Source: Flavobacterium sp. I3-2
GTDB taxonomy: Bacteria > Bacteroidota > Bacteroidia > Flavobacteriales > Flavobacteriaceae
DNA: 64,000 nt
Direction of reading: 5' to 3'
NCBI RefSeq assembly: GCF_013389595.1
Contig: NZ_CP058306.1
Coordinates: 3,348,001-3,412,000, forward strand
Below the pieces are notes generated by a model. The model was not told the DNA's origin and ran no database searches. It saw only the letters and a program-made list of their open reading frames with translations. Made by a program: the position numbers and the translations under genes. Below are positions 9,244-18,383 of this stretch, one piece after another. Position 1 is the first letter of the stretch, and each line of letters begins with the position of its first letter.

Positions 9244-11175
9244 ATGACAACAAAAAAACTATTTATATATATCATTTTTTCCCTTTGGGGGCTAGGGGGC
9301 TTCGCCCAACCCTACCAATGGCAATGGGCAAAAGCCGGTGGAGGTGAAAATAAACTTTTTGCAGATTATACTTCTGGAGGTATTTATGGTGATGTGCATT
9401 ATCATGAAGAAGTAGTTGCTTTAAAAAACACTTCAAACAATAATACCTATCTATTAAGCCATGTGGGTTATGGAAATACCAATTATGCAGGTACTTCCTT
9501 TACTACTTATCACCAAGTATCGACTATTGGTCACAGAAGTAACATTTTTTTAAGCAAAGTCGATTGCGAAGGGAATTATCTTTGGCATAAGGTTTTTGGG
9601 GGGGGTGATGGTGAAAATATAACACGTTCTATGGGTATCGACACCTCAGATAATGTATATGTAGCAATGCGTGTATGGAACAATGGTTATCACGACAGTT
9701 TAGCTAATATAGCAGGAACCGCTTTTGCACTACCTGTTCATTTCGATACCGACAGCATCATGGATCCCATTCCACGTAATTGGGGCGGTGTAACATTACC
9801 AAATGTAAAATCACCGGCACATAAAAAATTGGCTTTAATCAAATACAACAGTCAAGGACAATTTCAATGGTTGCGGATGCCTCAGAGCGATTCGTTAACT
9901 ATTAATACAAGTAATGCTTTTGATTATGGCGTAACTGTTGAACCTAACGGTACTACCCATTGGCTAGTAAGTATGGGAAACGGTAGCCATTTAGATGGAA
10001 CGATTAACATTTCAGGCTTAGCTCAAAACGAACAGCAATTTTATATTTTAAAATACGACAGTAACGGTAATTCGTTAGGATACCTACCCGTTCCTTTTCG
10101 CCCTAATACAGAGAGGTACCACTCAAAAAGAATAAATTTCACTTACGATCCTTTAACCCAACAGTATTATTTTACGTCTTGGCGCGATATAAATGATAGT
10201 GATGAATTTGTCACCATCATTAATAATCAAGAATATCAAACCTCTATTCTGATATGCTTCAATGTCACTGGGCAAGTGTTGTGGACCAAAACTGCAAATA
10301 ATACCTTCTCCGCCTTGGTTGAAGGCTTGTTGGTTGACGACCAATCCAATGTCTATGTTTCAGGAAGAGGAACCAGTAGCACAGTCCTTCCCAATGGCTC
10401 AAATGGTAACTTCGGAGGCTATCAGTTTACAAATACATTAAACCGTCAGTCGTTTGTGATCAAATTTAATGCACAAGGCAATCTACTATGGGGCTCTAAT
10501 GCAGATGGTACTGCAGGAGATGGTCTAGGCGGTTCAGGATCTGAAAGTACTAGAAGTATGACTATTAATGGAGATGAACTAGCAGTTGGTACAACTTTTT
10601 ATAACAATACTTGGGGAGCCTTTGGTATCACAGGTCAACCCATGGGAGCTTTTACAGATCCGATACTGATACGTTTAAATAAAAACACAGGGGTTCCTGT
10701 TGGTGGGCATCGCATACAAGGCCCTAATGGCTTCCGTGAAGGTTTAACTGCCGTTGAAACCGACAAAGACGGAAATTATATCGTTGGTGGTTATATGCGA
10801 ACCTATTTATTTACAAATGGAGATGACTATGTTGATCCTATCGTGGGACAGTTAATGAAAGCTACTCAAGGAAGTGGTACCGATTTCTTTATTGCCAAAC
10901 TAGCTAAAAACACATGTAATTATCTCGATACCGATACGTTTACAAAGTTAAATTTAAAGGTTTATCCTAACCCAACAACAAACAACGTATTTATAGATAC
11001 TCCAGAAAACTTAACAACTTACGAGGTTTATAACATTTTAGGGCAACGTTTGGTTAGCAATACGTTTAATGGAGACAACACCATTTCGTTAGAAACCTTT
11101 GCACCAGGTACGTACTTCATCAAAATAACTACCGACCAAAATACCCAAGCAACTGTTAAAGTGATTAAGAAGTAG
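9244..11175 (+). CDS. T9SS-secreted beta-propeller-like protein, paralogue copy 4
   Basis: 643 residues, four fewer than the other copies because the variable loop after STVLPNGSN is shorter. The signal peptide is that of copies 1, 2 and 5. The gene is a visible mosaic. Its first part is almost identical to copy 1 at an offset of 7,029 bases, including the eight-G run at about 9598-9605. Its centre equals copy 3, and GTAGDGLGGSGSES with the following segment equals copy 2. The C-terminal sorting domain carries a few private changes (SNTFNGDNTIS, FIKITT). It belongs to the same surface or released propeller-like family. Confidence 0.85.
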   Translation: MTTKKLFIYIIFSLWGLGGFAQPYQWQWAKAGGGENKLFADYTSGGIYGDVHYHEEVVALKNTSNNNTYLLSHVGYGNTNYAGTSFTTYHQVSTIGHRSNIFLSKVDCEGNYLWHKVFGGGDGENITRSMGIDTSDNVYVAMRVWNNGYHDSLANIAGTAFALPVHFDTDSIMDPIPRNWGGVTLPNVKSPAHKKLALIKYNSQGQFQWLRMPQSDSLTINTSNAFDYGVTVEPNGTTHWLVSMGNGSHLDGTINISGLAQNEQQFYILKYDSNGNSLGYLPVPFRPNTERYHSKRINFTYDPLTQQYYFTSWRDINDSDEFVTIINNQEYQTSILICFNVTGQVLWTKTANNTFSALVEGLLVDDQSNVYVSGRGTSSTVLPNGSNGNFGGYQFTNTLNRQSFVIKFNAQGNLLWGSNADGTAGDGLGGSGSESTRSMTINGDELAVGTTFYNNTWGAFGITGQPMGAFTDPILIRLNKNTGVPVGGHRIQGPNGFREGLTAVETDKDGNYIVGGYMRTYLFTNGDDYVDPIVGQLMKATQGSGTDFFIAKLAKNTCNYLDTDTFTKLNLKVYPNPTTNNVFIDTPENLTTYEVYNILGQRLVSNTFNGDNTISLETFAPGTYFIKITTDQNTQATVKVIKK

Positions 11176-11607
11176 TTTTTAGTTTTTAGTATTGAGAACT
11201 GAGTATTGAGATTTTAGTATTAAGAACTGAGTATTAAGAATTAGGTAATTTGGAAATTTGGAAATGTTCATTGAAAATAAAATGGAATATAAAGCAGACT
11301 CGTAAAGCGACCTCAAATAGAAACACGTTAAGAAAATGAAGCATTTTTCGTTAAGAATCATTTGGCTGATTATTCGAGCGTTTATATTTGTTTTGGTTCT
11401 CATGAATACAGCGCCTTACACTTTCAGTGTGAATAGCTAAGTCATTAAGGCTTGTATTTGAAGCTTTGAAAAAGCAAGACCTTTTTGATTTAGCGTTCGA
11501 AACCATTTAGACCGTATTTAGACTGCTTCGGAGCACTTTTTCTTTCTTTTTGGTGCTTCAAAAAGAAAAGATATAATACCTAAGCACTAAACTAAAAAAC
11601 ATACATC
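11176..11607 (+). repeat. Spacer between copies 4 and 5: near-duplicate of the copy 1/2 spacer
   Basis: It is essentially the spacer at 4159-4583 with seven extra bases near the start. It includes the same inverse repeat module (CTCATGAATAC, CACTTTCAGTG, AAGTCATTAAGGCTTG, GGAGCAC). Shared spacers show that copies 1-2 and 4-5 arose by duplication of a two-gene block. Confidence 0.85.
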
Positions 11608-13551
11608 ATGACAACAAAAAAATTATTTATATATATCATTTTTTCCCTTTGGGGGCTAGGGGGCTTCGCCCAAAACTACCAATGGCAATGGGCAAAAGCC
11701 GGTGGTGGTGAAAATAAACTCTTTGCAGATAATATTTTTGGAGGTATTTATGATGATATAAATTATCATGAAGAAGTCGTTGCTTTAAAAAACACTTCAG
11801 ATAACCATACTTATCTTTTAAGTCATATTGCTTATGGCAATACTAATTTTTCAGGAAATTCTATTACCACTTATCACCAACCTACATCAATCGATCCTTG
11901 GAGTAATATTCTTTTAAGTAAGGTCGATTGTGAAGGAAATTATCTTTGGCATAAGGTTTTTGGTGGAGGCGGAAACGAAAACCGAACCCGCTCTATGGGT
12001 ATCGATACTTCAGACAATGTGTATGTGGCAATGCGTGTATCGAATCTAGGCTTTCACGACAGCCTTGCCAATATAGTTGGATCCGCTTTTGCTTTACCTG
12101 TTCATTTCGATACCGACAGCATCATGGATCCAATACCAAGAGCTTGGAACGGATTAGCTCTCCAAAATGTTAATTCCCCTACACATAAAAAATTAGCTTT
12201 AATCAAATACAACAGTCAAGGACAATTTCAATGGTTGCGCATGCCACAAAGTGATTCGCTACAATATCTAACAAGTAGAGCTACCGATTATGGCGTAACT
12301 ATAGAACCTAACGGTACTACCCATTGGTTGGTTGGTATGGGTAATGGTAGCCATTTAGATGGAACGATAAACATTTCAGGCTTAGCTCAATACGAACAGC
12401 AATTGTATATTTTAAAATATGATAGTAATGGTAATTCACTAGGGTATCTCCCTGCTCCTTTTAACTCAAATTCTGAAGGGTATCTCCCTAAAAAAATAAA
12501 CTTCACTTACGATCCTTTAACCCAACAGTATTATTTTACGTCTTGGCGCGATACAAATGATAGTGATGAATTTGTCACCATCATTAACAACCAAGAATAT
12601 AGAACTTCTATACTCATTTGTTTCAATGCCACTGGGCAAGTGCTGTGGACCAAAACAGCAAATAATACATGGTCGGCTCTAGTCCAAGGTTTGCTAATTG
12701 ATGAGCAATCCAATGTCTATGTTTCAGGAATTGGCACAAAAAAAACTATTTTACCAAATGGGTCTAATGGTCCAGAAGACGGAAACTTTGGTGGTTATCA
12801 ATTTAATAATCAATCAGGACGTCAGTCCTTTGTAATCAAATTTAATGCACAAGGGAATCTACTATGGGGCTCTAACGCAGACGGAATATTTATTCCAGGT
12901 TCAGGTGGCTCTAGTTCTGAAAGTACCCGAAGTATGACTATTAATGGAGATGAACTGGGGGTTGGTACCGGTTTTTATAACAATACTTGGGGTGCTTTTG
13001 GTATCACAGGTCAAACAGTAGGTGCATTTAGTGATCCTATATTAATACGTTTAAATAAAAACACAGGGGTTCCTGTTGGTGGGCATCGCATACAAGGCCC
13101 TAATGGCTACCGTGAAGGTTTAACTGCCGTTGAAACTGATAAAGACGGGAATTATATCGTTGGTGGTTATATGCGTACGCTGATATTTGGTGATGGAATG
13201 GGTAATAATCATCCGATTATTGGTCAATTAAATAAAGCTAACCCAGGTAGTAATACCGATTTCTTTATTGCCAAACTAGCTAAAAACACATGTAATTATC
13301 TCGATACCGATACGTTTACAAAGTTAAATTTAAAGGTGTATCCTAACCCAACAACAAATAACGTATTTATAGATACCCCAGAAAACTTAACAACTTATGA
13401 GGTTTATAACATTTTAGGGCAACGTTTGGTTAGCAACTCGTTTAATGGAGACAACTCCATTTCTTTAGAAACCTTTGCACCAGGTACGTACTTCATCAAA
13501 GTAACTACCGGCCAAAATACCCAAGCAACTGTTAAAGTGATTAAGAAGTAG
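11608..13551 (+). CDS. T9SS-secreted beta-propeller-like protein, paralogue copy 5
   Basis: 647 residues, last of the tandem family. The signal peptide and first third match copy 2, the WSALVQGLLIDEQ to GIFIPGSGGSSS segment matches copy 1, and the TLIFGDGMGNNHP segment matches copy 3. The type A sorting domain (NLKVYPNPTTN to VKVIKK) is intact. Downstream lie the same GAACTGAGTATT phrases as after the other copies, and then a convergent, truncated enzyme gene. The array therefore ends where repeat DNA has joined unrelated sequence. Confidence 0.85.
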   Translation: MTTKKLFIYIIFSLWGLGGFAQNYQWQWAKAGGGENKLFADNIFGGIYDDINYHEEVVALKNTSDNHTYLLSHIAYGNTNFSGNSITTYHQPTSIDPWSNILLSKVDCEGNYLWHKVFGGGGNENRTRSMGIDTSDNVYVAMRVSNLGFHDSLANIVGSAFALPVHFDTDSIMDPIPRAWNGLALQNVNSPTHKKLALIKYNSQGQFQWLRMPQSDSLQYLTSRATDYGVTIEPNGTTHWLVGMGNGSHLDGTINISGLAQYEQQLYILKYDSNGNSLGYLPAPFNSNSEGYLPKKINFTYDPLTQQYYFTSWRDTNDSDEFVTIINNQEYRTSILICFNATGQVLWTKTANNTWSALVQGLLIDEQSNVYVSGIGTKKTILPNGSNGPEDGNFGGYQFNNQSGRQSFVIKFNAQGNLLWGSNADGIFIPGSGGSSSESTRSMTINGDELGVGTGFYNNTWGAFGITGQTVGAFSDPILIRLNKNTGVPVGGHRIQGPNGYREGLTAVETDKDGNYIVGGYMRTLIFGDGMGNNHPIIGQLNKANPGSNTDFFIAKLAKNTCNYLDTDTFTKLNLKVYPNPTTNNVFIDTPENLTTYEVYNILGQRLVSNSFNGDNSISLETFAPGTYFIKVTTGQNTQATVKVIKK

Positions 13552-13561
13552 TTTTTAGTTT

Positions 13562-14395
13562 TTAGTATTGAGAACTGAGTATTGAGATTTTAGAATTAGG
13601 TAATTTGAAAATTTGGAAATGTTTGTCACTCTGAACTTGATTTACTCCGTACAGTTCGCAAGCTCGGGTCAGAGTCTCAAAAATAAAAACGATTAAGTAT
13701 TCCTCTACCCCTCTATCTCCAATCCAACTCATTCCATGAACATCGTCAAAATACAAATGCAAGGCTGGATATTTTTTTACTAACTTTTTTAAAATATCGA
13801 TAGGTGCATGATCTCCATACATAGAATATATACCATCTGCCATGTACCAAATTTTCTGATGTTTTCCATTGTATTTAATCAGATAATCTTCTAACTGGTT
13901 CATATTATTATGTCTAATTAACAATACAGAAATACCTCTAGTTTCAAGAATTTGACAGGCCGTTTGAACGCTCCAATGTACCTGATGATCTAAAATAACC
14001 ACATCATTATCGTTTACAGCTTGTGGTATAACCGCTAGGTGAGCCAAAGTACTATTTTTAGCTATAAGAACTGATTCTTCAAAAATCAACTCCATTTTTT
14101 GCTCTAAGGTGCGATACAAAGGATGAGAAATATAGGTTTTTGACAAAGGAAATTGCGTACCATATTTAAATATAGCTTCTGCTGCAGCTTGTTTTATTCG
14201 CGCATCCTGCTCTAAACCTAAGTAACCTGTTGTAGCAAAATGCCATAATTTCTTTCCGTTGATACAAAGTGAATCTCCATTAAGGACTTCGTCTTCTGCA
14301 TATAAATGTATCGTTTGTTTATTTTTCGCATTTTCAATAACTCGATCTATCGTATCATAGGTATTGTTGTAATTAATTTTAGCCATACTATTCAT
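13562..14395 (-). pseudogene. Truncated alpha-oxoamine-synthase-like PLP enzyme
   Basis: The first ~232 residues resemble the 8-amino-7-oxononanoate synthase/CqsA-like class II alpha-oxoamine synthases: GYLGLEQD near residue 58, a substrate/cofactor segment around AKNSTLAHLAV, HQVHWS, and the PLP-contacting Asp-His pair in DDVHGMSWIGDRG. After GVEEY the frame runs into repeat DNA. The last ~45 residues are translated from a REP-like unit and spacer phrases identical to those after the T9SS copies. About 160 residues are missing, including the lysine that forms the PLP aldimine in this family, so catalysis is not expected. The start could be M1 or M4. The native product is unknown; a signalling or biotin-like role would be inference. 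Confidence 0.75.
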
Positions 14396-14572
14396 TTTTA
14401 GAATTTTAAAATTGAAAATAAATCACATAAATCACGCTACATTGTTATAAAATAATTCTTTTTTTACATGTATTAATCCCTTTATATCACTTTTTATAGA
14501 TTAAAAAACTAAAATGCTACCCGAAATATTAATATTTTTATAAAATAATCTAATAACATTTAAAAATAAACT
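14396..14572. promoter_or_regulatory. Divergent intergenic region
   Basis: This AT-rich region separates the truncated PLP-enzyme gene (minus) from the STAS-like gene (plus). It must carry both 5' regions. No exact TAnnTTTG box was recognised, so nothing more specific is claimed. Confidence 0.4.
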
Positions 14573-14953
14573 ATGGATTATGATTACGAAAATATCAATG
14601 CAGGATATAAATTAAAAGATCGAATTCTATACGTCACTTTTAAAGAATCTTTGGACATCACTTATGATGTAGCAAGAGAATTGGTACAAGATAGATTGCG
14701 TTTTCAGTCTTATTCTAATTTTGATGTTATCTGCGATGTCTCTGAAGTTAGATCGATCAACAGTGAGGCACGAACTTATTTATCTACCTATGGTTCTAAT
14801 TTATTGACCAATGTAGCACTTGTGGCTGCTAATGCAAGGGTTTATACCATGGCACGCTTCTATATAAAAATTAACACTCCAAAAGCCACAACTAAGCTTT
14901 TTAATTCGATTGATGAAGCGGTACTTTACATTAAATCACTAAAGAAACTATAA
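14573..14953 (+). CDS. STAS/SpoIIAA-like protein (DUF7793-like)
   Basis: 126 residues, cytoplasmic, with no signal peptide. The alternating strand-helix pattern (LKDRILYVTF, FDVICDVSEV, NVALVAANARVY, FNSIDEAVLYIKSL) fits the small STAS-like fold found next to regulators in Flavobacteriaceae. It begins with an ATG and ends 10 bases before an AraC-type regulator, so the two are probably co-transcribed. The pair is divergent from the truncated alpha-oxoamine-synthase gene, which suggests the three once worked as a unit. The ligand and partner are unknown. The family call rests on pattern, not on a search. Confidence 0.55.
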   Translation: MDYDYENINAGYKLKDRILYVTFKESLDITYDVARELVQDRLRFQSYSNFDVICDVSEVRSINSEARTYLSTYGSNLLTNVALVAANARVYTMARFYIKINTPKATTKLFNSIDEAVLYIKSLKKL

Positions 14954-14963
14954 AAAATTAATT

Positions 14964-15872
14964 ATGAAAGAATTCACTGTTAGTAAAAAAAGATGGAACT
15001 ATTTAATTGATGCGCTTATTGATCTTGGTAACGGCAAACTAGATCAACAAGTGTTTATTCAAAATACTGGTGACGAATTTGAATGTTTGGAAGTTTTATT
15101 CAATCTGGTTAATGAAGAATGGCGTGAACGCTTACTTCATTTATCGTTTATAAAACCAAATGAATTTCAAAAATATATAAATCAATATGCTATTATAGTA
15201 AATAAAGATTTCAAAATCAATAATGTTAGTGAAGATTTTATTACGAGCCAATCCTTGTGTTTTAAAGATATTAAAAATCTCAACTTCTTAGACTTAATAG
15301 ACCAAGAAACAGCAGAATATTTAAAAGACTGCATTCAAAAAAACATAGACTTTACAAAACTTTCTAAACAAACACTTATTTTATTTGATCAAAATTATAT
15401 GTTTAATATCAGGGGATTAAATGATGATAAAACCTTAGTTATCAATTTGTATCAAATGTATTTGGATACAAAACATTTTAAATCTTTAATTACAGAAAAT
15501 TTTGATATCAATCGTTTGAAAGAGCGCAGAAGAAATGAGTTCATCATTGAAGATATCAAGGTTTATATAGATCATTACCCATTAAATAAAAAACTAACTT
15601 TAAATCAAATATGCAAAAAGTTTGGAGTCAATTCCAATCAACTAAAAAAACTTTTTAAGGAACAATATCAAACCTCTGTGTACGAATATTTCATTTCACT
15701 TAGAATGAAACATGCTTATATACTTATTGAAACAAGTACTTTAGCTTTTAAAGAAATTGCTGTGATGGTTGGTTACCCACAATATTCTCCTTTTGTGAAT
15801 TATTTTAAATCGTATTTTAATACACTTCCAAAAGAAGTTCGGTTTAATTTAAAAAATTCGCATCAAAAATAG
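14964..15872 (+). CDS. AraC-family regulator with PAS-like N-terminal region
   Basis: 302 residues. The C-terminal ~100 residues form two helix-turn-helix units of the AraC type (LTLNQICKKFGVNSNQLKKLFK, then AFKEIAVMVGYPQYSPFVNYFKSYFNTLP). The N-terminal 200 residues are predicted mixed alpha/beta with a PAS-like stretch (YAIIVNKDFKINNVSEDF) and probably sense a signal or bind the STAS-like partner encoded just upstream. It is the second gene of a two-gene unit. A likely target is the divergent promoter region at 14396-14572, but that is inference. Confidence 0.8.
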   Translation: MKEFTVSKKRWNYLIDALIDLGNGKLDQQVFIQNTGDEFECLEVLFNLVNEEWRERLLHLSFIKPNEFQKYINQYAIIVNKDFKINNVSEDFITSQSLCFKDIKNLNFLDLIDQETAEYLKDCIQKNIDFTKLSKQTLILFDQNYMFNIRGLNDDKTLVINLYQMYLDTKHFKSLITENFDINRLKERRRNEFIIEDIKVYIDHYPLNKKLTLNQICKKFGVNSNQLKKLFKEQYQTSVYEYFISLRMKHAYILIETSTLAFKEIAVMVGYPQYSPFVNYFKSYFNTLPKEVRFNLKNSHQK

Positions 15873-16012
15873 AACCAAATAAAATACAAAAAAACGGAAT
15901 TCGCTTAAAAAGCAGCAGTAAATAATTCTTATTTTATATTTTTTAATTCTTATTCTGCATTTAAAATATAATTACATTATTGAACTTTACTAAAATAAAA
16001 ATCAATAATATC

Positions 16013-17524
16013 ATGCAAAATAGTATTAAAAATGTAACTTTTTTAAGCATTTACTTCTTTATTGTACTTTTTGTGTATACTGCTGTAAGTAAGCTTATCG
16101 ACTTTGAAAACTTTCAAGTACAGATCGCACAATCTCCGTTATTAAGTGCTTTTGCAACTACCATAGCCTATGGCGTTGTAATTGGCGAACTTATCATTGC
16201 ATTATTACTATGTTTTCGTGAAACTCAAAAATTGGGACTTTATCTTTTTTTAGGTTTTATGGTTGCTTTCAGCGTTTACATTTACCTTATTCTTAATTTC
16301 AGTCCGTTTGTACCTTGTTCTTGTGGTGGAGTACTTGAAAAAATGGGTTGGACAGCGCATCTTTGGTTTAATAGTATTATTTGTATACTCGCTATATGGA
16401 TTCTATTGTATCGCTACGAGATTAAACGTACCGGCTTACTTGTTATTGTTACATTATTTATTAGCTGTTTAGTTGTAATAAGTTTATTTTTTACATCAGA
16501 ACATTTGATGAAAAAAGAAAATCCGTTTGTTCGTAGGTTCATACCGCATCACATTGATAAAGCAGAGTATTTAGATTTGGGAGTTAATTCGTATTATATA
16601 GCTGGATTAACCCAAGATACCATTTATTTAGGAAATTATACAGCTCCCTTATTAATCACTGCCATTTCTAGGGACTTAAAAACAAAAGTAGAACATCAAA
16701 TAAAGCTCGATGAAACCGAACGTTCGTTTCGTAGTTTATTGGTTCGTATACAAAATGATACTTTTTTTGTAAGCGACGGAAGCATCCCTATCATCTACAG
16801 AGGAGATACAAGCAACTGGTATGCTCATAAATTTATGACCGAAACCATCTACTTTTCACTATTACAACCTTTAACAGAAAATACCTTTTTATTTAGGAGT
16901 CAGCGGGCTAGTAACGGTGAACATGTTTTAGGTAAGCTATTAGTGACTGATACAGTAAGCTTTGAACTTTATGAAGATGCTTTACAAAAACAAATTGACG
17001 GTGTGTTTGATACCGATGGACAATTGGTTACAGACCAAAAAACACAACAAGGCATTTATACCTACACGTATCGAAATCAATATTTAGTATATCATTCACA
17101 ATCTAACACATTCACTCAAGGTAAAACCATTGACACCACTACCCTAGCCAAAATTAAAGTTTCCCAATTAGCTGATGGAACAAAGAAAATGGGAGCTCCA
17201 CCACAAAAAGTGAATGCAAAAACCTACGCTTATAAGGGTAAATTGTATATAAAATCGGAATTATTAGGTAAAAATGAACCCAAAAGTATGTGGAATCAAG
17301 CCAGTATTATTGATGTATACGATTATAACAAAAACGAATACTTGTACAGCTTTTATGCTTACGACCACCAAAAAGATAAAATCAAAGAATTTGCGTTGAA
17401 TGATTTGTATTTCTTTGGGTTGGTTGGGAATGAGTTGGTTAAATATGAATTGGGAATGGGGAAATGGGGAAATGGGGAAAGAGGGAAATGGGGAAATGGG
17501 AATGAGAGAATAAATTTAAAATAA
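16013..17524 (+). CDS. MauE/DoxX-like redox-associated membrane protein
   Basis: 503 residues from the ATG at 16013; a TTG 33 bases upstream is in frame but less likely. The N-terminal ~160 residues hold four to five membrane helices and a CSCGG motif near residue 101, as in Bacteroidota MauE-type proteins thought to handle thiol redox steps. A soluble region of about 330 residues follows (segments such as DTIYLGNY, NDTFFVSDGS, KGKLYIKSELL), probably beta-propeller and extracytoplasmic. The last ~20 residues (GMGKWGNGERGK and on) are translated from GGGAAAT repeat DNA that has invaded the 3' end, so the native C terminus is probably lost. DUF6520, a frequent neighbour of such genes, lies two genes downstream. 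Confidence 0.7.
   Translation: MQNSIKNVTFLSIYFFIVLFVYTAVSKLIDFENFQVQIAQSPLLSAFATTIAYGVVIGELIIALLLCFRETQKLGLYLFLGFMVAFSVYIYLILNFSPFVPCSCGGVLEKMGWTAHLWFNSIICILAIWILLYRYEIKRTGLLVIVTLFISCLVVISLFFTSEHLMKKENPFVRRFIPHHIDKAEYLDLGVNSYYIAGLTQDTIYLGNYTAPLLITAISRDLKTKVEHQIKLDETERSFRSLLVRIQNDTFFVSDGSIPIIYRGDTSNWYAHKFMTETIYFSLLQPLTENTFLFRSQRASNGEHVLGKLLVTDTVSFELYEDALQKQIDGVFDTDGQLVTDQKTQQGIYTYTYRNQYLVYHSQSNTFTQGKTIDTTTLAKIKVSQLADGTKKMGAPPQKVNAKTYAYKGKLYIKSELLGKNEPKSMWNQASIIDVYDYNKNEYLYSFYAYDHQKDKIKEFALNDLYFFGLVGNELVKYELGMGKWGNGERGKWGNGNERINLK
17452..17513 (+). repeat. GGGGAAAT microsatellite, left of the S23-like gene
   Basis: Runs of GGGAATGGGGAAATGGGG type, each G-run three to four bases long, overlap the 3' end of the MauE-like gene. 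The density of G-runs could support a G-quadruplex on this strand. Confidence 0.75.
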
Positions 17525-17531
17525 TATTATT

Positions 17532-17882
17532 ATGATGCATACAGATTTACAAGTTTATCAAAAGTCGTTAGATTTTGTTATATCCATTTATCAAATAACG
17601 GCTGATTTTCCTAGTGAAGAGAAATACGGACTTACCAGCCAATTACGAAGAGCAGCTGTTTCTATTCCTACCAATATATCTGAGGGTGTTTCTAAAAACT
17701 CAACTAAAGAATATATCCGATTTCTATACATTTCGCTAGGCTCAACTTCTGAAATAGAATGCCTGTTAGAAATTTCGAATCGATTAACCTATTGTACCTC
17801 TACTTCTATTTTGACTCAAGATTTAACCCTTATAAAAAAGATGCTGATAAAGCTTATTGCTTCGTTGAAAATGAGGAAATAA
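17532..17882 (+). CDS. Four-helix-bundle protein, S23/IVS family
   Basis: 116 residues with the hallmarks of the family first found in 23S rRNA intervening sequences: DLQVYQKSLDFV, FPSEEKYGLTSQLRRAAVSIPTNI, SEGVSKNSTKEYIRFLYIS and SEIECLLEISNRL. Related proteins include Avd of diversity-generating retroelements, which bridges the template and a reverse transcriptase, but no reverse transcriptase is present here. The start is one of two adjacent ATGs. The gene lies on the same strand between a MauE-like gene and DUF6520, genes that are usual neighbours. G-rich GGGAAA tracts flank it on both sides, which suggests that it moved in as a small unit. Confidence 0.85.
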   Translation: MMHTDLQVYQKSLDFVISIYQITADFPSEEKYGLTSQLRRAAVSIPTNISEGVSKNSTKEYIRFLYISLGSTSEIECLLEISNRLTYCTSTSILTQDLTLIKKMLIKLIASLKMRK

Positions 17883-18007
17883 TTTAGGGAATTAGGGAAA
17901 GGGGGAATTAGGGAAAGGGGGAATTAGGGAAATGAGAAAAGAGGGAAATGGGGAAAGAGGGAAAAAAGGGAATTCCCTACTCCCAATTCCCTACTCTCTA
18001 TTCCCAA
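17883..18007 (+). repeat. GGGAATTAGGGAAAGGGG tract with inverted CCCTA tail
   Basis: G-run repeats (AGGGAATTAGGGAAAGGGGG and variants) cover about 90 bases after the S23-like stop codon. They are followed by a C-rich stretch (ATTCCCTACTCCCAATTCCC) complementary to them, so the region can fold back on itself. The same C-rich phrase occurs in the dispersed repeats at 28, 30, 42 and 54 kb. Confidence 0.75.
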
Positions 18008-18086
18008 AAAAAATCTATTGGCCAATAGCAGGGATTAACGGTTGAAAACCTGTATAAAAGAGTAAACCAACTAAATAATTAATATT

Positions 18087-18371
18087 ATGAAAACAAATTT
18101 TAAAAAAGCCTTGATACCATTCGGTGTAATTGTACTTGGCGTAGTAGGTGCTTTTGCATCAAATGTAAAGAATGAGAATAACAAACTTAATACAGATGTT
18201 ACTCATGGGTATTATTACAAAGCTTCTGAACCAGCAGGTAAAAGATGTGTTCAAGTTGAAGTAGATTGTAATAATATTAGTGGTCCAATCTGTACCGACG
18301 CTTCATTGAATGTTGCTTGGGAATTTAATGGCTTATTAAGTTGTTCAGGAGAACTTTATATGAACCCGTAG
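18087..18371 (+). CDS. DUF6520-like small exported protein
   Basis: 94 residues. An N-terminal hydrophobic segment (residues 8-25, FGVIVLGVVGAFAS) acts as a signal peptide. The mature part is short, with four cysteines (RCVQVEVDC, ICTDAS, LLSCSG) that could form two disulphides. The layout MKTNFKKALIPFGVIVLG matches the flavobacterial DUF6520 family, often encoded beside MauE-like proteins. A thiol-redox relationship with the CSCGG protein upstream is plausible but unproven. It ends just before a bidirectional hairpin and is convergent with the S9 peptidase. Confidence 0.65.
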   Translation: MKTNFKKALIPFGVIVLGVVGAFASNVKNENNKLNTDVTHGYYYKASEPAGKRCVQVEVDCNNISGPICTDASLNVAWEFNGLLSCSGELYMNP

Positions 18372-18383
18372 TATTAATTAACG

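Noticed and set aside
17532..17882. Avd of a diversity-generating retroelement
   Set aside because: The fold is related, but no reverse transcriptase or template/variable repeat pair was found in the window.
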